42,266 nt of DNA, from positions 1-42,266 of the forward strand of contig PHDU01000026.1 of the NCBI GenBank assembly GCA_002842755.1. Reading direction: 5' to 3'. Every line of letters starts with the position of its first letter. The stretch's first letter is position 1. Shown here one piece after another: positions 8,954-17,520 of the stretch. The notes beneath the pieces are model-generated. The model was given only the letters and a program-made list of their open reading frames with translations, was not told the origin of the DNA and made no database searches. This DNA is from Bacteroidetes bacterium HGW-Bacteroidetes-1. GTDB taxonomy: Bacteria > Bacteroidota > Bacteroidia > Bacteroidales > F082. The translations under genes and the position numbers were made by a program.

Positions 8954-11374
8954 TCACTCGTACTTTAATGCATTTACAGGGTTGGATCGTGCTGCTTTAA
9001 AGGCAAGGAAAAAAACTGTAAGCAAAGCGATGGCAAAAGACAAGACAGCTGCACCCACAAAAGCTGACCAAGGCATAGCGATACGATAGGCAAAATTGTT
9101 TAACCAGTTATCGGCCAACCAAAATGCAAATGGCCAGGCAATTAAATTAGCAAGCAATACGTATTTGGTGAACTCTTTTGTAAGCATGAAGATAATCTTC
9201 GATATGTTGGCTCCCAACACTTTACGAATACCTATTTCTTTCGTGCGACTTTCCGTTGTGTAAGCAGCCAGGCCAAAAAGACCAAGAGAAGCAACAAATA
9301 ATGCCAGCAGACTGAAAATCGTATAGATGATCCGTGTGCGATGATCATTCTGGTAGAAAGATGCCATGTTTTGGTCCAATGTTGTATATGTAAAAGGTTG
9401 ACCAGTTTCCATGTTGTTCCATTCTTTCTCCATTACTTGAATTAATTCCTGCAATTTTTCCCCTTTCACCTTCACAACCATCCTGTTGAGCCAGCCGTCG
9501 TTTCTCAGATAGATTGCCATTGGCCGGATTCCCTTATGCAGTGACTCAAAATGAAAATCTTCTACAACACCGATAATCGGGCTAACAAGATGCTCGTAGG
9601 GAGGTGTAGCATGACGTATTACTTTTTCACGGTTTAGATCAGTGATTCCAAGTGCACGCATTGCTGCTTCGTTCAAAATTACAGCCGATGAGTCAGTTCC
9701 AAAATCCTTACTAAACCATCTTCCTTCAGATAACTTAATTCCAAGTGTCTCCAACAGGTCATAGTCTGCAAACATTACCATCAAAAGATTCACTTCCTCA
9801 AGGGGTCGGCCGGCTACTCCCATACTATTAGAGCCAAAATCGTCACCAGGAAGATCAAGCGTGTAAGAAGCATTGAGAATTTCAGGGTGTTGAAGTAATT
9901 TCTGTTTAAAAACCTGTAATCCTGTATTAAGACCATGGACTCGTTTTATTATCAACATATTCTCTTTTTCATATCCCATGTTTTTTTTCTGAATAAATTT
10001 TAGCTGGCTAAAGATCACAAAAGTTGAAATCAATAGAACAATAGAGATACTATACTGAAATAAAACAAGTAGGCTTCGAGGTCGATTTTTTGTCATTCCT
10101 TGAAAAAATTGACCTTTAATAACTTGCAATGGTTGAAAAGCCGACATAAAGAAAGCGGGATAGCTACCTGCTATCAGCCCGGTGATAACAATAAATACAG
10201 GAATGCTAAGCAAAAAATAACTTGGTGTGTTGAAGCTAAAAGAAAGATGTTTGTTTGATATATGATTAAAAAAGGGCATACTGATTTCAATCAGCAAAAC
10301 AGCCAAAATCATTGCAATAAATACATACACGAATGATTCAGCTAAAAATTGAAAGATAATGTCAGCTCTTTGTGAACCTAAAACTTTTCGAATTCCAACT
10401 TCTTTTGCTCTTGAAACAGAGCGGGCAGTTGACAAATTCATAAAATTTATACAGGCAATCAGTAGAATAAATAAGGCAATCAGTGAAAACAAATACACAT
10501 AAGTGATGTTTCCATTGGCTTCAAGTTCACCATCAAGGTTTGAAAGCAGGTGAATGTCTGTCAGTTTTTGAAAATTATAACCATAGGTTTGTCCCGATTT
10601 AGCAAACTCTTCAAATGAAATTCCAATAAACTGAAATAGTTGATCTTTTATATTTCTATAGATAAAAGGATTCAGTTTTTCTTCTGTAAGAGTAACATCT
10701 GTTCCTTTGGCAAAGACAAGGTAGGTTTGAGCACTTTGATTAAACCAGCTTTTGTTGCTATGCCAGGCAAGTGAAGTGAAGGAGGCCAGTGCATTAAACC
10801 GGAAATGCGAATTGTAGGGTATATCCTTTGCAATTCCAGTAACGCGATAGTGATGCATATCATTTTCAATAATCATCTTTCCCATTGGATCCTCTTTCCC
10901 AAAATAACGCCGGGCCGTTGATTCTGTAAGAATAATCGTTCTGGGTTCAGTGAGCGCCCTTTTGGGATCACCTTCAATCAGTTCGAAACTAAAAACATCA
11001 AAAAAAACAGAGTCGGCATAAGCAAAGCGATCTTCAATAAACGTTTTTTCACCCACACGTACCGAATGTTGCGATAAAACCATAAGGCGAGTGACAGACT
11101 CAACTTCCGGAAACTCACGAATAATTGCTTCGGCAAAAGGAGCTGGTGTATAGGTGCTATGAAATTCATTATTTCCAAATTTTCCATACGTTGTCACACG
11201 ATAAATTCTGTCGGCTTTTTCATGAAACCGGTCATAGCTCAGTTCATCCGTAATATAAAGCAGTATCAGTAAACAAGCTGCTAACCCGATGGCAAGTCCG
11301 AAAATGTTTATTAGGCTAAAACCAGGTTGCCTTAGCAAACGACGATAAGACGTTAAAAAAAAGTTTTTTAGCAT
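8954..11374 (-). CDS. MacB/FtsX-family ABC permease, paralog 2
   Basis: 806 residues. An N-terminal helix (FSLINIFGLAIGLAACLLILL, about 19-39) is followed by the first periplasmic domain (to about 285). The central FtsX block has RAKEVGIRKVLGS and the PAFFMSAFQPLQVIKG loop. A lone helix near 430-450, a second periplasmic domain, and a C-terminal FtsX block with RTKEIGIRKVLGA ending NPVNALKYE complete it. No nucleotide-binding motifs. Its start is only 12 bp after the stop of paralog 1, so the two are certainly in one transcript. The two RKVLG coupling helices fit the mode of MacB-type permeases, where ATP hydrolysis by a separate subunit drives periplasmic movement. Confidence 0.92.
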   Translation of the reverse strand: MLKNFFLTSYRRLLRQPGFSLINIFGLAIGLAACLLILLYITDELSYDRFHEKADRIYRVTTYGKFGNNEFHSTYTPAPFAEAIIREFPEVESVTRLMVLSQHSVRVGEKTFIEDRFAYADSVFFDVFSFELIEGDPKRALTEPRTIILTESTARRYFGKEDPMGKMIIENDMHHYRVTGIAKDIPYNSHFRFNALASFTSLAWHSNKSWFNQSAQTYLVFAKGTDVTLTEEKLNPFIYRNIKDQLFQFIGISFEEFAKSGQTYGYNFQKLTDIHLLSNLDGELEANGNITYVYLFSLIALFILLIACINFMNLSTARSVSRAKEVGIRKVLGSQRADIIFQFLAESFVYVFIAMILAVLLIEISMPFFNHISNKHLSFSFNTPSYFLLSIPVFIVITGLIAGSYPAFFMSAFQPLQVIKGQFFQGMTKNRPRSLLVLFQYSISIVLLISTFVIFSQLKFIQKKNMGYEKENMLIIKRVHGLNTGLQVFKQKLLQHPEILNASYTLDLPGDDFGSNSMGVAGRPLEEVNLLMVMFADYDLLETLGIKLSEGRWFSKDFGTDSSAVILNEAAMRALGITDLNREKVIRHATPPYEHLVSPIIGVVEDFHFESLHKGIRPMAIYLRNDGWLNRMVVKVKGEKLQELIQVMEKEWNNMETGQPFTYTTLDQNMASFYQNDHRTRIIYTIFSLLALFVASLGLFGLAAYTTESRTKEIGIRKVLGANISKIIFMLTKEFTKYVLLANLIAWPFAFWLADNWLNNFAYRIAMPWSAFVGAAVLSFAIALLTVFFLAFKAARSNPVNALKYE

Positions 11375-11386
11375 TCTTAATTCTTA

Positions 11387-13783
11387 TTATTCATATTTCA
11401 AAGCCTCAACAGGATTGGCCTCAGCAGCATTACGAGCATGATAGGCGATGGTGAGGGTAGCAATAAACAAAGCCGAAAACAATGCAATAAAACCATCAAG
11501 CACTGATATACGGATAGCATAAGCAAACTGACCAAGTATCTGACTAGAAATATAATATCCTATCGGAAGCGCAATCAGTCCAGCCAATCCAACCAGCAAT
11601 AGAAACTCTTTAAAAATCAATTGTATCATCTGTGAAACAGTACCGCCTAATACTTTTCGGATGCCAATTTCTTTGGTTCGTTGCTCCACCCTTAATGCAG
11701 TTAGGCCATAAAGTCCCATTGCCGAAATCAATAGAGAAAGTAAAGTAAACATTGTGAAAAGATGCATGGTATTTTTATCATTCCGGTATTGTTTTTCAAG
11801 ACGCTCGGAGGCTGATACCCAATTGAATGTTGTGGTTGGAAAAAGACTCAACCACTCTGCTTCAATTTGTTTGATTATGTCCTTGCTGTTGTCTGGTTCA
11901 TATTTAACACACATAACACCGAAGCCTTCAGGATAAATTACATAAGCGGCTGGCTCTATTTTGCTATGAACAGAATAGTAGTGATAATCGTTGATAACAC
12001 CAATCACCGTCCTTTTGTTAAGCGTATCCATTCCAAAAGGTTTAAAACGCATTCCAATTGGATTTTCCCAGCCAAGGTAACTCACTGCAGCCTGATTAAG
12101 AATTACAGATTCTTTAGCATCTGCAGGATAATCAATACTAAAATTGCGTCCTTCAAGCAATTTTATTTCCATTAATGGAAAGAAATTTTCATCGACATAT
12201 CCAAACCGAACCATAATACGGGTTGAAGCAGAATCATCAACAATAATGGTTGATTGATTGCCTGCAACACCATTTATAAAAGATGCTGTTGCTGTTGTCT
12301 TTATTCCGGTTATTTGTTGTAGCCTGGGTTTGAGCAGCTCTGCTTTTTGCGCTGCGTTCCCGGTCTGAAGATAAATGCCTAATACTCTTTCATAGTTATA
12401 TCCTAAGTCTTTGCCTGAAATATAATTTATCTGACGATTTGTTACCATAACAATAAAAATGAGAACAATTGCAACTGAGAACTGGAATATCACCAAAGCT
12501 CTGCTAAGCCATCCTCCCGATTGATGTTTCTGGCTTTTTACCCCTTTTAAAACTTCCACAGCCTGATATCGACTCATAAAAAAAGCAGGATAAATCCCTG
12601 ATAACAAACTTATTAACAACCACAACCCCAATAAGCCAATATTAAACAATGGGTTGTTGAGGAATTGCATTTGTAACTCCATATCGAGCAGCCTGTTATA
12701 AACCGGAAGACTAAGTTCGACGAGTATCAAAGCCAAAAGCAATGACAAAAAAGTAATAATAACAGATTCTCCCATAAACTGGTATATGAGATTTAACCTA
12801 TCTGCACCAAGAACTTTTCGAACACCAACCTCCTTTGCACGTTTCACTGATCTTGCGATTGCAAGATTGATGAAATTGATGCAGGCAATCACAATGATGA
12901 GGATTGCCACAATCATAAATACAAACACCATACGGTAATTGCCCTGCTTTTCGTTGATCTGAAACTTGATGTGTCCTGATCGCAGATGAATTTCTGAGTT
13001 TGGCTGAAGGTACATTTTGGGGGCATGCGAAAATGCATCTCCCTTGTAGAATTGATCCACAAGTTTGTTAATCTTCTCTGAAACAGCTTTATAATTAGCT
13101 TCCGGGCTCAGTTTCACATAAACCGGCATCGAGTTTGAACCCCATCCTTTGAGCCAGGGAAAACTTATCAGAGCAGATTGATAAGAAACCATCATATCAA
13201 TAAACAGGTGGGAGTTACGTGGTTGATCTTCCATTATCCCAGTAACGATATATCCACTTTCATTGTTAAAACCAAGTAACTGACCAATTGCTTTTTCTTT
13301 ATCACCAAAGAATTTTTTTGCAGCCGTTTCCGAAAGGACAATTGATTGGGGTTCGGCGAGAGCAGCAGCAGTGTCACCCATCAACAACTTCACTCCAAAA
13401 AGCCTGAAAATGGACGGATCAGTCCAAACAACGTTTTCCTGTGAGTAATAGGCATCGCCAACCTGCACCGGAGCCGATCCCCAGCTCATAACCCTAACCG
13501 CATCAATAATCTCAGGAATATCTTTTACAAGCGTTTCGGACAAAGGTCCCATATGAACAGCTACATGTTGTTCACCAACACCATCAGCCTGTTGAATTTG
13601 AACTACCCTATACAGCGATTGTATTTCTGGTATATGCTTGTCGAATCCAAGATGATACTGAATATACAGCATAATAAGTAAGAAAGAAGCAATGCCCACG
13701 CTGAGACCTATAACATTGATAGCAGTATAGGAAAATTGGCGCAACAGCCTTCTGAGTGCTATTTTGAAATAGTTTTGTATCAT
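11387..13783 (-). CDS. MacB/FtsX-family ABC permease, paralog 1
   Basis: 798 residues. First helix FSYTAINVIGLSVGIASFLLIMLYI (about 16-40), a periplasmic domain (about 42-285), a mid FtsX block with RAKEVGVRKVLGA, PAFFMSRYQAVEVLKG, a lone helix near 428-448, a second periplasmic domain, and a C-terminal FtsX block with RTKEIGIRKVLGG, ending NPVEALKYE. No ATPase motifs. It lies 131 bp downstream of the ATPase gene and 12 bp upstream of the next permease. As the permease closest to the ATPase and adaptor, it is the best candidate for their primary partner. Substrate unknown. Confidence 0.92.
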   Translation of the reverse strand: MIQNYFKIALRRLLRQFSYTAINVIGLSVGIASFLLIMLYIQYHLGFDKHIPEIQSLYRVVQIQQADGVGEQHVAVHMGPLSETLVKDIPEIIDAVRVMSWGSAPVQVGDAYYSQENVVWTDPSIFRLFGVKLLMGDTAAALAEPQSIVLSETAAKKFFGDKEKAIGQLLGFNNESGYIVTGIMEDQPRNSHLFIDMMVSYQSALISFPWLKGWGSNSMPVYVKLSPEANYKAVSEKINKLVDQFYKGDAFSHAPKMYLQPNSEIHLRSGHIKFQINEKQGNYRMVFVFMIVAILIIVIACINFINLAIARSVKRAKEVGVRKVLGADRLNLIYQFMGESVIITFLSLLLALILVELSLPVYNRLLDMELQMQFLNNPLFNIGLLGLWLLISLLSGIYPAFFMSRYQAVEVLKGVKSQKHQSGGWLSRALVIFQFSVAIVLIFIVMVTNRQINYISGKDLGYNYERVLGIYLQTGNAAQKAELLKPRLQQITGIKTTATASFINGVAGNQSTIIVDDSASTRIMVRFGYVDENFFPLMEIKLLEGRNFSIDYPADAKESVILNQAAVSYLGWENPIGMRFKPFGMDTLNKRTVIGVINDYHYYSVHSKIEPAAYVIYPEGFGVMCVKYEPDNSKDIIKQIEAEWLSLFPTTTFNWVSASERLEKQYRNDKNTMHLFTMFTLLSLLISAMGLYGLTALRVEQRTKEIGIRKVLGGTVSQMIQLIFKEFLLLVGLAGLIALPIGYYISSQILGQFAYAIRISVLDGFIALFSALFIATLTIAYHARNAAEANPVEALKYE

Positions 13784-13914
13784 AACAAATTACATTAATT
13801 CACAGAGACTCAAACCACTCTTTCAGGTTATGAATTTTCAGATATGATTTTAAGCGTCTTATTGCAAATCCAGATTAGTAGGGAATTTAACGCACTACAA
13901 CTTGATGAATTTCT

Positions 13915-14601
13915 TTAAAGCGCCGATTTTTTTATGTTCTCATTAATAATCTGACCATCGAAAAGCCGAATGACCCGCTGGCTGTATTCTGCATCACGTT
14001 GAGAGTGTGTTACCATTATTATAGTAGTCCCATTGTTGTTGAGGTCGTTGAGTAGATTCATAACTTCTTCCCCATGTACTGAGTCAAGGTTACCAGTAGG
14101 CTCATCAGCAAGAATTAAAGCAGGTTTAGCAATCACAGCACGTGCTACGGCTACCCTTTGTTGCTGTCCTCCAGATAATTGAAGTGGAAAATGTTTGCTG
14201 CGATGAGAGATTTGCATCTGCTCGAGCACCACATCAACTCTTGTTCGGCGTTCGCGAGCCGGCATACCTAAGTATATCAAAGGAAGCTCAACATTTTCAA
14301 AAACTGTAAGCTCATCAATAAGATTAAAATTCTGAAATACAAATCCGATATTGAACTTACGTAGATTTGCCCTTTGTCGTTCTGTGCTTTTTGAAACATC
14401 TTTGTCGAGAAAGAAATACTTTCCTCCTGTCGGATTATCGAGTAATCCAAGAATGTTTAGCAAGGTTGATTTGCCACAACCTGAAGGCCCCATAATAGCC
14501 ACAAACTCACCTTTTCGAATTTCGAAAGAAACATCGTTTAAGGCTGTTGTTTCCACTTCATCGGTGCGGAAAACTTTGGATAAATGTTCAGATCTGATCA
14601 T
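13915..14601 (-). CDS. ABC transporter ATPase, MacB/LolD type
   Basis: 228 residues, a stand-alone nucleotide-binding subunit of usual family length. Walker [10 protein letters not shown] (38-46), Q-loop Q90, signature LSGGQQQ (142-148), Walker [10 protein letters not shown] (162-170), D-loop NLDS and switch histidine H199 are all intact. The QQQ after LSGG and the overall sequence match the o228/MacB/LolD subfamily, which energises FtsX-like permeases by cycling open and closed rather than by lining a channel. It is the only ATPase in the window, and four permeases lie downstream on the same strand, so it may serve all of them. It starts 99 bp after the adaptor gene. Confidence 0.95.
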   Translation of the reverse strand: MIRSEHLSKVFRTDEVETTALNDVSFEIRKGEFVAIMGPSGCGKSTLLNILGLLDNPTGGKYFFLDKDVSKSTERQRANLRKFNIGFVFQNFNLIDELTVFENVELPLIYLGMPARERRTRVDVVLEQMQISHRSKHFPLQLSGGQQQRVAVARAVIAKPALILADEPTGNLDSVHGEEVMNLLNDLNNNGTTIIMVTHSQRDAEYSQRVIRLFDGQIINENIKKSAL

Positions 14602-14700
14602 TTTAATTTAGTTTAATGTTGAAATTATTCTACTTTTCATATTTTACAATAAGAATCTAAATACATCAAAATAAGCAATAAAAACTTTTTCAGATTTTAT

Positions 14701-15951
14701 TTATCTAAATACAATTTTGTCCTTGTCACCAAAACTTTCATAGGATGAGACAATCACTTTTTCCCCAGGGGTAAGACCTTCCATTACTTCATAGTGAAGG
14801 GTGTTTTGCCTGTTTATGCGAATGGCTCTCTTTGTTGCAAAACTTTCTGTTGGATCCAATACGTATATCCAGTTTCCACCGGTTTGCTGAAAGAAACCTC
14901 CACGTCGAATAATCAATGCGTCCGTTTCTCCGCTAAATTTGAGTCGAAGCTGAAGAGTCTGCCCTCTTTTAATGTGTGGAGGATATCCCTCTGAAAACTG
15001 TAAATCAACCTGAAAAGTACCAGATGTAACGTCCGTGTAAATTTTTTGAATAAACAGCTTATAGGTCATTCCTCCAAATTCAAATTCAGCCTCCTGCCCA
15101 ATAGTTACTCTTGAGATATAGCGTTCGTCTATATTGGCGCGTAACTTGAAATCATCAGGAATGTCGATCTGGCCAAGGTGAACACCTGAAGTTGCCGTTT
15201 GTCCAACCTCGATACTGAACGACGACAACTGGCCATCGGCCGGTGCTTTGACATAAAGGTTTCCAAGACTGGCACGCAAAAGATCAAGATTGTTGTAGAG
15301 TCGATTCATTGATATTTCAATTTGCGAACTGCGATGAATGGCTGAGACGGAGTCAAGTCTTTGTAATTGAAGTGAGATTTCAATTTGTTTTCTGGTAAAG
15401 CGGAAATTTCTTTCGGCTTCTTCAAATTCAAGATCAGAAATCAGGCTATCTCCATAAAGCTGGCATTGACGCTCGAAATTCATCTTGAGTTTTTCCAGTT
15501 CCTGCTGAACGTTAACAATCTCACGCTGACGGGTATATTTATTCTGTTCAAGGCCAATTTTTGTATTCTGAAGATTATTTATGGCCTCATAGATGCGAGT
15601 TTCCTGCTCCATGTAACTCAATTCAAGATTGGTATTAACCAGTTTAAGAATAGTATCATTTTTTTTCAGCATGGCACCGTCTTCAACATATACTTCCTTA
15701 ACATTGCCTCCCATAATGGCATCAATATAAATGGTTGTTTTGGGCAGCACAACACCATCAACCGGGATAAACTCCTGGAACTTATCTTTTACAACTGTGG
15801 CAAAAGATACTTGATCACGATTGACATAAATCTTGCTGCTTTTGTCACGAAAAAATAACAGATACACCAAAAAAACTATAAATAAGCTTGCAAAACCTAA
15901 AAGTGTAATCTTTTGGGTAGTCCATTTTTTCTTTTCAATCTTACGGTCCAT
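14701..15951 (-). CDS. Periplasmic adaptor (membrane-fusion) protein, MacA/HlyD-like
   Basis: 416 residues from the ATG at 15951 (MDRKIEKKKWTTQ). A 14-residue longer form from 15993 would place the sigma-54 -24 element inside the gene, so the short form is preferred. There is one N-terminal helix (about 15-35), then a biotinyl-lipoyl-like half (VYVEDGAMLKKNDTILKL), a long coiled coil (roughly 95-195, rich in Q/E/L, with NLQNTKIGLEQNKY), the second lipoyl half (LYVKAPADGQLSSF), and a beta-barrel and membrane-proximal domain ending ESFGDKDKIVF. The family bridges an inner-membrane transporter to an outer-membrane channel. No TolC-like gene is in the window. It is the first gene of the leftward transporter operon and is divergent from the sigma-54 activator. 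Confidence 0.92.
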   Translation of the reverse strand: MDRKIEKKKWTTQKITLLGFASLFIVFLVYLLFFRDKSSKIYVNRDQVSFATVVKDKFQEFIPVDGVVLPKTTIYIDAIMGGNVKEVYVEDGAMLKKNDTILKLVNTNLELSYMEQETRIYEAINNLQNTKIGLEQNKYTRQREIVNVQQELEKLKMNFERQCQLYGDSLISDLEFEEAERNFRFTRKQIEISLQLQRLDSVSAIHRSSQIEISMNRLYNNLDLLRASLGNLYVKAPADGQLSSFSIEVGQTATSGVHLGQIDIPDDFKLRANIDERYISRVTIGQEAEFEFGGMTYKLFIQKIYTDVTSGTFQVDLQFSEGYPPHIKRGQTLQLRLKFSGETDALIIRRGGFFQQTGGNWIYVLDPTESFATKRAIRINRQNTLHYEVMEGLTPGEKVIVSSYESFGDKDKIVFR

Positions 15952-15976
15952 GAGGTAAAAATTTTTAACAGAAATT

Positions 15977-15993
15977 AACCAAGATTGTGCCAA
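15977..15993 (-). promoter_or_regulatory. Candidate sigma-54 (RpoN) promoter of the transporter operon
   Basis: Read leftward, the sequence is TTGGCACAATCTTGGTT. The -24 half (TTGGCAC) is a perfect match to the sigma-54 consensus. At the -12 position the match is partial (TTGG shifted by one base instead of TTGC). The predicted start point near 15967 leaves a leader of about 16 nt to the adaptor ATG at 15951. Support from context: the divergent gene is an NtrC-family activator. The weak -12 half keeps confidence moderate. Confidence 0.55.
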
Positions 15994-16078
15994 TCAATGT
16001 ATTTGATTTATAATCAGTAAATTAATAATTATTTTATACATAAGTGTAACATTCACTGTTCGTTTTCGTCCATTTTGT

Positions 16079-16094
16079 TGTACAATTGCGTACA
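16079..16094. promoter_or_regulatory. Palindrome TGTAC-N6-GTACA, candidate activator-binding site
   Basis: A 16-bp inverted repeat (TGTACAATTGCGTACA) lies in the divergent intergenic region, about 90 bp upstream of the -24 element of the transporter operon and 47 bp upstream of the activator gene. That distance is typical for enhancer sites bound by Fis-type HTH dimers of NtrC-family proteins. A second, looser pair (GTTCGTTTTC at about 16049 and GAAAACGTGAAC at about 16115) flanks it. Confidence 0.45.
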
Positions 16095-16140
16095 GATGAT
16101 TATTTTTATCACTTGAAAACGTGAACAAATTATTGATGTT

Positions 16141-17520
16141 ATGGAAAAAACCAAAGCCCGCATACTAATTGTTGATGATGATGCAGACGTTTTACTTGCA
16201 GCCCGCCTGTTTCTGCGTCAACATGTTGAATTCGTTCATACGGAGAAAAATCCTGAAAACATTCCTGATTTGCTCAAGTCAGAAAGCTATGATCTGATTC
16301 TACTTGATATGAATTTTTCGCGTGATGCCACGAGTGGTAAAGAGGGTTTTCACTGGATGAATAAAATACTTGAAATTGACCCATCCTCTGCAATTATCCT
16401 CATCACTGGTTATGGGGATATTGAGTTAGCTGTTCAGGGGATCAAGGAAGGCGCTACAAATTTTCTTTTAAAACCCTGGGAGAATAAAAAGCTGCTTGCA
16501 ACAATCAATGCAACTTTAGAAGTGCGTAAATCAAGAGTAGAACTGCAAGATTTAAAAGGAAAACAAAGAGTTCTCATAGCTGATCAGGATGCTGCTTACA
16601 GCAATATTATCGGCACCAGTCCTGCCATGCAAAAAGTAATGTCAACAGTTAATAAAGTTGCCAAAACTGATGCAAATATTCTGATTTTAGGCGAGAACGG
16701 GACCGGAAAAGAAGTGATTGCCAGAGCTCTACACAGAGCCTCTCAACGAGCTGGTGAAGTTTTTATCAGTGTTGACCTTGGTGCTATTACAGAGAGCCTT
16801 TTTGAGAGCGAGCTATTTGGATATAAAAAAGGAGCATTCACCGATGCCAAGGAAGATAGGGCTGGACGGTTTGAAGCAGCCCACAAAGGCACTATTTTTC
16901 TGGATGAAATTGGCAATCTCTCGCCTAATCTACAGTCTAAACTGCTTTCTGTGCTCCAAAGTAGAAAAGTAGTAAGATTAGGATCAAGTAAGGAAATAAC
17001 AATTGATGTAAGGTTGATATGCGCTACAAATATGCCTTTGTACCAAATGGTGAACGAAGGTAAATTCAGACAGGACTTGCTTTATCGAATCAATACCGTT
17101 GAAATAAAACTACCGGCATTACGCGAGCGTACCGAAGATATAGAGCCTTTGGTAGATCATTTTCTTGATTTGTATTGTAAAAAATACAAAATGCCCAAAA
17201 AGCGTCTCAATGCAAGCACTCTCAAACGACTCTGTACGCATCACTGGCCGGGAAACATCCGTGAGTTGCAACATGCAGTTGAAAGAGCTGTAATCATGAG
17301 TGAAGGCAGCATGCTCGAACCCCATGATTTTTTCCTTTCAGAAAATCAGGAAACTTCGGAAGTCGAATCCTTACCAAACAATATGAATCTTGAAGAGACT
17401 GAAAAGATGCTGATCCGCAAAGTTGTTGACAAACATGGAGGTAATATAAGTCGTGCAGCAAAAGAACTTGGTCTAACCCGCGCATCTCTTTACCGTAGAT
17501 TGGAAAAACATGATATTTAA
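16141..17520 (+). CDS. Sigma-54-dependent response regulator (NtrC/ZraR family)
   Basis: 459 residues. Receiver domain (1-125): acidic pocket D12-D14, phosphoacceptor D56, K111. AAA+ domain (about 155-390): Walker A GENGTGKE (184-191), Walker B FLDEIGN (253-259), arginine-finger region LLYRINTVEIKLPALRER. The C-terminal Fis-type helix-turn-helix (about 420-457) has NISRAAKELGLTRASLYRRL. The sigma-54 contact loop reads GAFTDA (231-236) instead of the canonical GAFTGA, a variant I recall among Bacteroidota members. Its stop codon overlaps the start of the kinase gene by 11 bp, so the two are translationally coupled. It is divergent from the adaptor/ABC operon, whose upstream region has a -24 element and a palindrome, so it probably activates that operon. 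Confidence 0.95.
   Translation: MEKTKARILIVDDDADVLLAARLFLRQHVEFVHTEKNPENIPDLLKSESYDLILLDMNFSRDATSGKEGFHWMNKILEIDPSSAIILITGYGDIELAVQGIKEGATNFLLKPWENKKLLATINATLEVRKSRVELQDLKGKQRVLIADQDAAYSNIIGTSPAMQKVMSTVNKVAKTDANILILGENGTGKEVIARALHRASQRAGEVFISVDLGAITESLFESELFGYKKGAFTDAKEDRAGRFEAAHKGTIFLDEIGNLSPNLQSKLLSVLQSRKVVRLGSSKEITIDVRLICATNMPLYQMVNEGKFRQDLLYRINTVEIKLPALRERTEDIEPLVDHFLDLYCKKYKMPKKRLNASTLKRLCTHHWPGNIRELQHAVERAVIMSEGSMLEPHDFFLSENQETSEVESLPNNMNLEETEKMLIRKVVDKHGGNISRAAKELGLTRASLYRRLEKHDI

Noticed and set aside
15952-15993. 14-residue extension of the adaptor
   Set aside because: It covers the candidate sigma-54 -24 element; MDRKIEKKKW is a better N-terminus before the membrane helix.
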